Positions 1-5,314 of a stretch of DNA of 7,162 bases are shown here, in pieces (the first letter of the stretch is position 1; the number at the start of each line of letters is the position of its first letter). A program made the translations under genes and the position numbers. The stretch is from Bacteroides sp. CAG:1076 (lineage in GTDB: Bacteria > Bacteroidota > Bacteroidia > Bacteroidales > Bacteroidaceae), in the NCBI GenBank assembly GCA_000436795.1, contig HF993184.1, positions 1-7,162 of the forward strand, in the 5' to 3' direction. The notes beneath the pieces are model-generated. The model was not told the origin of the DNA. It was given only the letters and a program-made list of their open reading frames with translations, and ran no database searches.

Positions 1-1
1 A

Positions 2-763
2 GAAACGATACAGGAGTTAGTGAGAAAGCTTCGTGGCGCAGGAGCGAGAGTCAACTCAAGTTGTGGTTTGCATTGTCACATAGATGCTTCAAGACATACA
101 CCCAAAACACTTCGCAATATCGTAAACATTATGGCGGCGAAAGAGGATTTGCTCTACAAGGCGTTGAAAGTAAATGTTTCCCGTGAGCATTACTGTCAGA
201 AGATGGACACTCGCTTTCTTGATGAAATCAATAACCGTCCTCCGATGTCAATGGAGCAGATAAAATCAATGTGGTATGACGGAGAGGACTACAGTTACCG
301 ACATTATGATGATACTCGCTACCACGCACTGAATCTTCACAGCGTGTTCTACAAGGGTACGATTGAATTCCGTCTGTTCAATTCAACATTACACGCAGGA
401 GAAGTAAAGTCAGCGATTCAGCTGTGCCTTGCAATCAGTCATCAGGCATTGATACAGAAGTCTGCAAGACACGCTAAAACTGTATCGGATAATGAAAAAT
501 ATACTTTCAGAACTTGGCTTTTGAGATTAGGTTTGATAGGTGACGAGTTCAAAACAGCTCGTCATCATCTGCTGAAAAATCTTGAGGGCAACATTGCGTG
601 GAAGGATCCTGCACAGGCTGAAAAGCAAAAGGAAAGACTTGCTCAAAAACGAGCCGCAGAACTTAATAACACAAACGAAAATATAAATATCAACGAACCC
701 GAAGTCAATCTTGTCCCAAATGATGAACAGGAAGAAACTTCGGGTTTTATTATGAGTATGTAA
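2..763 (+). CDS. Amidoligase_2-type (glutamine synthetase-fold) ligase, 5' truncated by window edge
   Basis: This is the C-terminal 253 residues of a protein resembling the Amidoligase_2 family, glutamine-synthetase-like COOH-NH2 ligases that use ATP to form an amide between a carboxylate and an amine. The frame is open to the left edge, so the GTG at 20 is probably an internal Val and the true start lies outside. Visible family features, numbered from position 2, are SCGLHCHIDAS with His24 and His26 (the metal/ATP-site strand) and GTIEFRLFNSTLH with Glu122 and Arg124. A helical segment follows (GEVKSAIQLCLAISHQAL). The last 60 or so residues are charged and Asn/Glu-rich (AEKQKERLAQKRAAELNN) and look like a flexible tail. 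The stop is 15 bases before the cyclotransferase-like gene, consistent with one operon. Established knowledge: comparative genomics pairs such ligases with AIG2/GGCT-like enzymes. The substrate is unknown. Confidence 0.8.
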   Translation, partial: ETIQELVRKLRGAGARVNSSCGLHCHIDASRHTPKTLRNIVNIMAAKEDLLYKALKVNVSREHYCQKMDTRFLDEINNRPPMSMEQIKSMWYDGEDYSYRHYDDTRYHALNLHSVFYKGTIEFRLFNSTLHAGEVKSAIQLCLAISHQALIQKSARHAKTVSDNEKYTFRTWLLRLGLIGDEFKTARHHLLKNLEGNIAWKDPAQAEKQKERLAQKRAAELNNTNENININEPEVNLVPNDEQEETSGFIMSM

Positions 764-778
764 GGAGAGAAATCTATT

Positions 779-1303
779 ATGAGTAAAAAATTATACATTG
801 CCTATGGCAGTAACCTTAATCTTAAACAGATGAAATACCGTTGTCCGACAGCAAAGCTTGTCGGAAAGGGTGTAGTCGAAAATTACGAATTACAATTCAA
901 GGGTATGCCTCACTGCTCCTATGCAACAATCGCACCTTGCGTCGGTAAGTCCGTTGCCGTTGCACTGTGGGAACTTCAGCCGAGAGATGAAAAACTGCTT
1001 GACCGCTACGAGGGTTATCCCTCCCACTACTTCAAGCAAGACTTGCCTGTTCGGATGAGTAATGGATCGGAAACGACAGCGATGGTTTACATTATGAATC
1101 TTAAGCAGAATTTCGGATTGCCCAGCGCAAGCTATTATGATACTGTATTGCAGGGGTACAAGGACTGCGGTTTTGACTTGAATGTTTTAAACGAAGCCGT
1201 AAATGACAGTGCAGAGAAATTCTACGATAACCTTGAACAGAACAATCTGTTTGATTCACCTGATGAAGATGAAGATATGAGAATAGGTGGCATGAGTTTA
1301 TGA
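779..1303 (+). CDS. Gamma-glutamylcyclotransferase (GGCT/AIG2)-like protein
   Basis: The 174-residue protein opens with the family signature YIAYGSNL (residues 6-13), the loop that binds the gamma-glutamyl moiety. Glu78 in RYEGYPSHY fits the usual catalytic acid position, and AMVYIM (around residues 101-106) fits the closing beta-strand. Family enzymes cleave gamma-glutamyl amines or dipeptides by cyclising the glutamyl group to 5-oxoproline. Residues from about 150 to the end are acidic (SPDEDEDMRIGG) and go beyond the compact domain. The ATG at 779 follows AGGAGAG at 763-769 with good spacing, so the start is well supported. It lies just after the amidoligase and overlaps the next gene by four bases. 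Inference: the ligase makes an amide-linked glutamyl conjugate and this enzyme removes or recycles it. The target is not evident. Confidence 0.85.
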   Translation: MSKKLYIAYGSNLNLKQMKYRCPTAKLVGKGVVENYELQFKGMPHCSYATIAPCVGKSVAVALWELQPRDEKLLDRYEGYPSHYFKQDLPVRMSNGSETTAMVYIMNLKQNFGLPSASYYDTVLQGYKDCGFDLNVLNEAVNDSAEKFYDNLEQNNLFDSPDEDEDMRIGGMSL

Positions 1304-1698
1304 ACGAGAGAAAGAAATTGAAAAAGCATCTCAGCGATAAATATATTTTCAAAATGTATTTGTCTGTGAACGAGGTTAAGAAATTACTTTCCGAAAATTC
1401 AAAAGACAAGCACGACACTCTGTTTGCTTCACTCACAGTCGGCTGTGTAAAAATCAACGCCGTAGTATTTCCTACTCCCGATAAAATGCTCCTCGGATTT
1501 GATATTCTTGTAAAGGACACACCCAACAGTGAAGAATGGATTTGCTATGACACTTTAAGTGATGAAATCAAGTTATCCCCTCGAAGTATTGAACAATCAA
1601 TGTTCGATATTCTGAATCGTGAGGTTAAGGAGTACGGACTGTCATATACAGAGTGTAATTTTGAAGTAATAAACGGCAAATCAATAAAAGCAGAATAA
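1300..1698 (+). CDS. Small conserved protein of unknown function (possibly DUF6329)
   Basis: A 132-residue soluble protein with no signal peptide or membrane segment. Its ATG overlaps the upstream TGA (ATGA), and AGGTGG at 1285-1290 sits nine bases before it, so translation is probably coupled to the cyclotransferase-like gene. The N-terminus is basic (NERKKLKKHLSDKYIFKMY). An alternating hydrophobic middle (LFASLTVGCVKINAVVFP, then LGFDILVKDT) and EEWICYD suggest a small alpha+beta fold. It resembles proteins annotated DUF6329 in Firmicutes conjugative elements, but that name is from memory and tentative. No catalytic motif is recognised. Context makes it a third member of the amidoligase/GGCT unit, perhaps a substrate, adaptor or regulator; this is inference only. 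Confidence 0.7.
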   Translation: MNERKKLKKHLSDKYIFKMYLSVNEVKKLLSENSKDKHDTLFASLTVGCVKINAVVFPTPDKMLLGFDILVKDTPNSEEWICYDTLSDEIKLSPRSIEQSMFDILNREVKEYGLSYTECNFEVINGKSIKAE

Positions 1699-1728
1699 CG
1701 GCGGTATTCTCGCCACATTCGCCTCGTG

Positions 1729-1780
1729 TCGGCTTTTAAAGGAGAAGTCGGAAAAGTATCCGAAATCGAATAAAAGCCGA
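1729..1780. repeat. Nested perfect inverted repeat (10-bp outer and 5-bp inner stem)
   Basis: TCGGCTTTTA at 1729-1738 is the exact reverse complement of TAAAAGCCGA at 1771-1780. Inside lies a second stem, TCGGA (1748-1752) with TCCGA (1759-1763), around a six-base loop AAAGTA. No T-run follows the outer stem, so an intrinsic terminator is not the obvious reading. It could be a relaxosome recognition structure in oriT or an RNA structure between the two operons. Confidence 0.75.
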
Positions 1781-1995
1781 AATTGGGCGGTTTGTGGCAA
1801 GGTGTGAAAAATCGAAGTTACGGCAATTTGGGCAGTTTTTCAAGGGTAGGTATTTAAGCAGGATAAAGGCGTATTCCGTTGCAGAGCAACGGTTGCCGAA
1901 ACACACCGACCGGCAACGCCGTTCGGGGATTTTCAAAGGTGTTACTTTTTTAGCATTGTGTTACCGCTTGTATTCCTAACTGCCCGATTTTGCCG
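1781..1995. repeat. GGGC-cored repeat, two direct and one inverted copy
   Basis: AATTGGGCGGTTT (1781-1793) and ATTTGGGCAGTTT (1826-1838) match at 11 of 13 positions as direct copies. The second, read as CGGCAATTTGGGCAGTT (1821-1837), is also nearly complementary to AACTGCCCGATTTTGCCG at 1978-1995: eight and six matching bases flank a short divergent centre. Distant copies could bring the two ends of the intergenic region together or act as repeated protein-binding sites. Confidence 0.55.
1876..1921. repeat. Interlocking GTTGC/GCAAC stem-loops
   Basis: CCGTTGC (1876-1882), loop AGA, and GCAACGG (1886-1892) form a perfect 7-bp stem. The same GCAAC can instead pair with GTTGC at 1892-1896. GTTGCCG (1892-1898) can pair with CGGCAAC at 1911-1917 across a 12-base loop, and CGGC/GCCG (1911-1914, 1918-1921) form a last small stem. 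The alternating order GTTGC, GCAAC, GTTGC, GCAAC permits mutually exclusive folds. This is the most compact secondary structure in the candidate oriT. Confidence 0.65.
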
Positions 1996-2034
1996 TTTTG
2001 ATGAGATTTTCTCATAATACTCGAAGTGTTACCG
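1939..2034. repeat. Three direct copies of GTGTTAC
   Basis: GTGTTAC occurs at 1939-1945, 1958-1964 and 2026-2032; the last two extend to GTGTTACCG. They flank the promoter for the RHH/relaxase genes, the third falling between the -10 element and the start codon. Inference: binding sites for the RHH protein, for autoregulation or relaxosome assembly. Seven-base repeats are short and could partly be chance. Confidence 0.4.
1990..2018 (+). promoter_or_regulatory. Sigma-A-like promoter with spacer hairpin for the RHH-relaxase operon
   Basis: TTGCCG (1990-1995) and CATAAT (2013-2018) are separated by exactly 17 bases; the -10 matches consensus at 5 of 6 and the -35 at 4 of 6. A perfect inverted repeat, ATGAGA-TTT-TCTCAT (2001-2015), lies in the spacer and overlaps the -10, so a protein bound there would block polymerase. 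The following gene encodes an RHH protein, making autorepression likely. The -10 is 32 bases from the start codon. Confidence 0.55.
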
Positions 2035-2050
2035 AAAGGAAAGGTGAAAA

Positions 2051-2452
2051 ATGGACAACGACTCAAAGAGAATAGGACTGTATATAGGTAAGGATTTACT
2101 CAAAGCCTGCGACAATGCAATCTCAAGAACCAATGCAACATCACGAAGTGAGTTTATTTCAAACGCTATTGAATTTTACATTGCTTGGCTAAACTTAAAA
2201 AATGTAAGTCGTGTGCTTACTCCTGCACTTGAATCTGTCATCAGTTCAAAAATACTTGATACAGAGGACAGGATTGCAAGAGTTCTGTTCAAACAGGGTG
2301 TAGAGCTTGCAATGCTGATGCATGTTATTGCGGCGACCAATGATATTACCGAAGGACAGCTTAGGGATTTAAGAAAAATATGTGTTGATGAGGTCAAACG
2401 AAACAGCGGTAAATATAAGTTTGATGATGCGGTTAGATTCCAGAAAGGGTAA
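2051..2452 (+). CDS. Ribbon-helix-helix DNA-binding protein, probable relaxosome accessory/autoregulator
   Basis: 133 residues. The N-terminus has the ribbon-helix-helix layout: a strand KRIGLYI (residues 6-12), a helix of about 13-27, then TSRSEFISNAIEFYIAW (30-46), where the SRSEFI turn and helix are typical of CopG/Arc-like proteins. The remaining 85 or so residues are mostly helical (LESVISSKILDTEDRIARVL, VELAMLMHVIAATNDI) and are more than a minimal RHH repressor needs, so they may contact the relaxase or mediate oligomerisation. The ATG follows an AAAGGAAAGG purine tract (2035-2044). The stop is three bases before the relaxase start, so the two are probably co-transcribed and translationally linked. 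Its place between the candidate oriT and the relaxase is that of MobC-like nicking accessory proteins. It does not closely resemble classical MobC, so that name is avoided. Confidence 0.8.
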   Translation: MDNDSKRIGLYIGKDLLKACDNAISRTNATSRSEFISNAIEFYIAWLNLKNVSRVLTPALESVISSKILDTEDRIARVLFKQGVELAMLMHVIAATNDITEGQLRDLRKICVDEVKRNSGKYKFDDAVRFQKG

Positions 2453-2455
2453 GCT

Positions 2456-3874
2456 ATGCCGAGAATTATTATGAAATCACCGTACATCAAACCGAATCCC
2501 AAAACTCATATCGGAAATTATGTTTCATACATTGCCACCCGTGACGGAGTTGCACAGGCTGACAGTACACAAAAGTTTATGGAAACAACCGAAAGACAAA
2601 AACAGATTATTAAGAAATTGCTTTCTGATTATCCTGACTCAAAGGACTTGTATGAGTATCAGGATTATCTTGATAAGCCGAACAGAGGTAATGCAGATGA
2701 ATTGATTTTGCGGATTGCCGAAGCTCACGCTGAACTATTCGGCGACCGAGAAAAATATATAAGCTACATTGCACAGCGACCGAGAGTAGAAAAAGTATCT
2801 TCACACGGCTTATTTACCGATGACGGTGTGCCTATAGTTTTATCTGATGTGCAAAAAGAAGTTGCAGAAAGCAAGAGTAATGTGTGGACTTATATCATTT
2901 CTTTGAAGCGTGAGGATGCAGAACGGCTGGGCTATAACAATGCAAAGGCATGGATGAATCTCATTCGCTCACAAAGAAATATGATAGCGAAAAATATGAA
3001 AATCGCTCCCGAAAATTTCCGATGGTATGCGGCGTTTCATAACGAGGGACATCATCCGCACATTCATATGATTGTATATTCAACAAAGCCGAACGAAGCG
3101 TATCTGACTGAAAAAGGCATTGAAAATATCAAGTCAAACCTTGCAAAGCTAATCTTCCGTCAGGACTTGACAAGTATCTATCAGAAACAAACCGAACACA
3201 GGGATAAGCTCCGTGCTGAGGCTCGTGACATTGTAGAGAATTTGGTTTCAAAAATCAACTCAGAAATCTATGTCAGCGCATCAATTCAGCATAAGCTGTT
3301 GGAACTTGCCGACAGACTTTCACAAACGAAAGGTAAAAAGGTTTACGGCTATCTTAAACTTGATGTAAAGGCGATTGTGGATTCCATTGTTGATGAGCTT
3401 TCAAATGATGACAGGATTAAAAAATTATATGACCTTTGGTATGAGCAAAAAGAAAATACAATTCGTACCTACACAGATGAAATTCCTGACAGGATTCCTC
3501 TTGCCCAAAATAAGGAATTTAAGTCAACCAAGAACGCTGTAATTAAGGAAGCGTTGAAATTAAATCTCACTGAAGATGAAGTTGAGAAAAACGAGAATAC
3601 GGATGAAGAATCTGTTTCAAATCCTTTTGAATATGAAGAAAACACCTCTGCCGAATCAGTTTTTGATTCAGGCAAAGGTGTTCTGTATCCTCATTATTCA
3701 ATTAAAACCAACCGAAACAGCGTTGCGGTTTCCTCTCTTTATCTACTGCGTTACCTCTGCAATATGATTCAAAGTAGGCTTCGCTTTGAAGAAAAGCAGA
3801 AAGCCCAGAGGACGGATAAAAAGTTACAGCAGAAGATTCAGGATAAGAAGCAAGCGCATGGGTTAAAGATGTAA
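2456..3874 (+). CDS. MobP-type relaxase (MobP3-like)
   Basis: A 472-residue DNA-strand transferase expected to nick oriT, stay covalently bound to the 5' end through a tyrosine and pilot the strand into the recipient. The N-terminus MPRIIMKSPYIK and GNYVSYIATRDGV (residues 20-32, Tyr22 or Tyr25 as candidate nucleophile) match the MobP3 pattern. The metal-binding histidine motif is clear: RWYAAFHNEGHHPHIHMI with His195, His199, His200, His202 and His204. The region 320-430 is acidic and low in complexity (VEKNENTDEESVSNPFEYEE). The last 45 residues are basic and helical (RFEEKQKAQRTDKKLQQ), plausibly for DNA or coupling-protein contact. The ribosome binding site AAAGG lies inside the end of the RHH gene. 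Full length and intact. Only 29 bases separate its stop from the convergent cargo gene's stop, and no clear terminator is seen between them. Confidence 0.9.
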   Translation: MPRIIMKSPYIKPNPKTHIGNYVSYIATRDGVAQADSTQKFMETTERQKQIIKKLLSDYPDSKDLYEYQDYLDKPNRGNADELILRIAEAHAELFGDREKYISYIAQRPRVEKVSSHGLFTDDGVPIVLSDVQKEVAESKSNVWTYIISLKREDAERLGYNNAKAWMNLIRSQRNMIAKNMKIAPENFRWYAAFHNEGHHPHIHMIVYSTKPNEAYLTEKGIENIKSNLAKLIFRQDLTSIYQKQTEHRDKLRAEARDIVENLVSKINSEIYVSASIQHKLLELADRLSQTKGKKVYGYLKLDVKAIVDSIVDELSNDDRIKKLYDLWYEQKENTIRTYTDEIPDRIPLAQNKEFKSTKNAVIKEALKLNLTEDEVEKNENTDEESVSNPFEYEENTSAESVFDSGKGVLYPHYSIKTNRNSVAVSSLYLLRYLCNMIQSRLRFEEKQKAQRTDKKLQQKIQDKKQAHGLKM

Positions 3875-3903
3875 TCACAAAATTAATCAAGTGCTTATAT
3901 TAT

Positions 3904-5103
3904 TTATAAATCGCAATCTGTCAAAAAATAATTATTAATTATATTTATTGCTTTATCTGAAAATTCAAATTTGTTCTTATGTCTAGATGGTTTGATACTA
4001 AACATACACCTAAAGCAATTGGGTTTTGGTATATCTGGGTTCATTACAGTGAAATTAAATAGATCTTCTTTATTTGCTTTGTTGTTGAGAAGAAACATTC
4101 GAAAACGATGACCAACATTATTATCGGTTACTTGCCAAACATGTTGGAAATTAGTAAACATTAGTTGATCCAATGAACTTGTATATACAATTATTGCTGT
4201 TATTTTTTTATAGGCTTCAGGACAAATAGGTTTTTTAAAAGGTAACTTCGTTCCAATCTCCGGATGTGTTATTATTCCATTTAATTCATTAGTTAGTAAA
4301 GACCAAGCTTCTATAAAACCATTAGATGGGAAATCACTATACGACCAATTGATATAAAGAAGATTAAATTCATTTTTTTGTGGCACTCTAAATTTTTTTG
4401 ACGCACTATTAATGAAATCTACTAATTTTGTTACTCTCGGGAATTTACAAGTGATATTATATTCATCACATAAAGCTTTTATTTTTTCTCTTCCTTCATT
4501 TGATAACAGGATATTAGGAATAAATAATTCTTCTTGTTTATCAGTAGGTAGGGTAAAACTAGGTGTTTTTACCTCAATGTTAAATTTTATTTTTGTGTTG
4601 TCAGGTTGGTTGATTTCGAAAGAAGCTTCTGGATTTGATGCATTTTCACCAAGGGGTGGCTCATATAAAATATTGTCCCAATTACATCTTGAACTAAAGA
4701 AACTTAATACTTCTATTTCAGACATAGCTTGAAAAAATTGATCCTCATTATATTTTTCTTTTCCAGCAGATAATTGCTCCTTGATGAATTTCTTAATATG
4801 ATGTTCGCCAAAACGAAGATACATGGCATGTAATCGCAATGAGAAATTTGTAAGAAAAATTGAAGTGAATTGTTTAAAGTCAATTTTTCCATCGCTTTTT
4901 ATTGCAGTATAAAAGCTATTTGAGTTGTTGTTGATGAATTGACTTGCCCATTTTATATCTGACAAGTTATTATTTATTGCTTTGATTAAAAAATGTTCTT
5001 CAGAATATTCATCAAGCCAACCTTCTTCCCAGATTTTTTTAAGAAATCCTGTTAAATCATGTTCAACGCTGGGAAATTTTTGTTCAGATCGTTTATGTGT
5101 CAT
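3904..5103 (-). CDS. Uncharacterised cargo protein with PD-(D/E)XK nuclease-like motif
   Basis: A 399-residue protein of unrecognised family. Its centre has the layout of a PD-(D/E)XK nuclease core: a helix QFFQAMSEIEVLSFF (122-136, Glu129 or Glu131), then NPEASFEI (157-164, Glu159 in place of the usual Asp), then a strand FNIEVKTPSF (174-183) carrying the E-x-K pair Glu177 and Lys179. The 120 residues before it are mostly helical. The C-terminal half is mixed, with hydrophobic strands (FNLLYINWSY, ITAIIVYTSS) and one CxxC (Cys363, Cys366). No signal peptide or membrane segment is seen. The ATG follows AAAGGA by seven bases, after a good promoter. It is convergent with the relaxase and divergent from the primase-like gene. 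Hand-counted 60-base samples are 23-33% G+C, against 37-52% in the neighbours, suggesting separate acquisition. No methyltransferase, helicase or antitoxin is adjacent. It may be a stand-alone defence nuclease or restriction-like enzyme; the activity is inferred. Confidence 0.8.
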   Translation of the reverse strand: MTHKRSEQKFPSVEHDLTGFLKKIWEEGWLDEYSEEHFLIKAINNNLSDIKWASQFINNNSNSFYTAIKSDGKIDFKQFTSIFLTNFSLRLHAMYLRFGEHHIKKFIKEQLSAGKEKYNEDQFFQAMSEIEVLSFFSSRCNWDNILYEPPLGENASNPEASFEINQPDNTKIKFNIEVKTPSFTLPTDKQEELFIPNILLSNEGREKIKALCDEYNITCKFPRVTKLVDFINSASKKFRVPQKNEFNLLYINWSYSDFPSNGFIEAWSLLTNELNGIITHPEIGTKLPFKKPICPEAYKKITAIIVYTSSLDQLMFTNFQHVWQVTDNNVGHRFRMFLLNNKANKEDLFNFTVMNPDIPKPNCFRCMFSIKPSRHKNKFEFSDKAINIINNYFLTDCDL

Positions 5104-5150
5104 GACAGCTTCCTTTATTGATTTTGATTTTTAGTTACTTGAACAAAATA

Positions 5151-5179
5151 ATTGTACTATACATTTAGTGAAATGTCTA
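5151..5179 (-). promoter_or_regulatory. Sigma-A-like promoter of the cargo gene
   Basis: Read on the minus strand, TAGACA (5179-5174) and TACAAT (5156-5151) are separated by 17 bases, each matching consensus at 5 of 6. The -10 ends 47 bases before the ATG, giving a short leader with AAAGGA at 5116-5111. A perfect inverted repeat ACATTT-AGTG-AAATGT (5161-5176) fills the spacer and touches the -35, so the promoter may be controlled by a dimeric repressor not encoded nearby. Confidence 0.65.
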
Positions 5180-5223
5180 TATATATATCAGTTCTCCACC
5201 AAGAAATAACTGCAACCAAACAC

Positions 5224-5242
5224 TGACAGGTGCCACCTGTCA
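5224..5242. repeat. Perfect 19-base palindrome (9+1+9)
   Basis: TGACAGGTG, a single central C at 5233, and CACCTGTCA form a perfect palindrome. The near absence of a loop fits a duplex protein-binding site better than a hairpin, and no T-run follows. It ends two bases before the candidate -35 of the primase/coupling operon and lies about 45 bases upstream of the cargo promoter's -35, so one regulator could act on both directions. Confidence 0.8.
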
Positions 5243-5244
5243 CG

Positions 5245-5273
5245 GTGATAAGAGAAGAACTACCCACTATAAG
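5245..5273 (+). promoter_or_regulatory. Candidate promoter of the primase-coupling protein operon
   Basis: GTGATA (5245-5250) and TATAAG (5268-5273) are spaced 17 bases apart, matching consensus at 4 of 6 and 5 of 6. Transcription would begin near 5280, about 20 bases before the Shine-Dalgarno sequence. The cargo gene breaks plus-strand continuity with the relaxase operon, so a local promoter makes sense, but the -35 is weak. Confidence 0.45.
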
Positions 5274-5302
5274 ATATTACAGCAGAAAAGAAAAATATAT
5301 AC

Positions 5303-5314
5303 AAGGAAGTGATT
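5303..5314 (+). promoter_or_regulatory. Extended Shine-Dalgarno sequence that contains the GTG at 5309
   Basis: AAGGAAGTGATT matches the 16S-complementary sequence AAGGAGGTGATC at 10 of 12 positions. The apparent GTG start at 5309 lies inside it and cannot sensibly be its initiator. The position with ideal spacing is the in-frame ATA at 5318, eight bases after the GGAAG core. Confidence 0.6.

Larger units (their letters stand above)
1699..2050. other. Repeat-rich non-coding region, candidate oriT
   Basis: About 350 bases without a credible gene, directly upstream of the RHH and relaxase genes, the usual place for an origin of transfer. It holds a nested hairpin (1729-1780), alternating GTTGC/GCAAC stems (1876-1921), a GGGC-cored sequence in two direct and one inverted copy (1781-1995), three GTGTTAC copies (1939-2032) and a promoter with a hairpin in its spacer (1990-2018). 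The density of inverted repeats beside a relaxase gene is the evidence; no nic site sequence was recognised. Short open frames here (for example 1794-1979 plus and 1736-1936 minus) overlap the repeats, have no convincing ribosome binding site and are taken as chance. Confidence 0.6.
3824..5287. repeat. 11-bp direct repeat TTACAGCAGAA flanking the cargo gene
   Basis: TTACAGCAGAA occurs at 3824-3834, inside the 3' end of the relaxase gene, and again at 5277-5287, just before the primase-like gene. The pair brackets the minus-strand cargo gene. An 11-base match between two such short flanks is not expected often by chance, but no transposase or inverted ends accompany it. It may be a trace of how the cargo arrived, or coincidence. 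Confidence 0.3.

Noticed and set aside
20..22. GTG as the true start of the amidoligase
   Set aside because: The frame is open to the left edge, no good ribosome binding site precedes it, and it sits in a continuous helix-like sequence (ETIQELVRKLRGAG) just before the conserved core.
1101..1526. 141-residue open frame on the minus strand
   Set aside because: It lies antisense to the cyclotransferase-like gene and its neighbour, both well supported, and its sequence has no protein-like features.
1729..1780. Nested hairpin read as an intrinsic terminator of the amidoligase operon
   Set aside because: The stem is not followed by a T-run and has a long 32-base interior, so termination is not supported on either strand.
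1736..1936. 66-residue open frame on the minus strand in the same region
   Set aside because: It lies over the same repeats, is Arg/Cys-rich with no domain pattern and has no visible start signals.
1794..1979. 61-residue open frame on the plus strand in the intergenic region
   Set aside because: It coincides with the inverted repeats, has no convincing ribosome binding site and shows no domain-like pattern, so non-coding oriT structure explains the stretch better.
3875..3903. Bidirectional terminator between the relaxase and cargo genes
   Set aside because: The 29 bases are A+T-rich but show no stem-loop; convergent transcripts may overlap.
4412..4732. 106-residue open frame on the plus strand inside the cargo gene
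   Set aside because: It is antisense to the nuclease-like core, has no ribosome binding site, and the minus-strand frame has a full promoter and start.
5179..5189. TA-rich run as a microsatellite or origin unwinding element
   Set aside because: Only about five alternating TA units immediately upstream of the cargo promoter; an A+T-rich promoter flank is enough to explain it.
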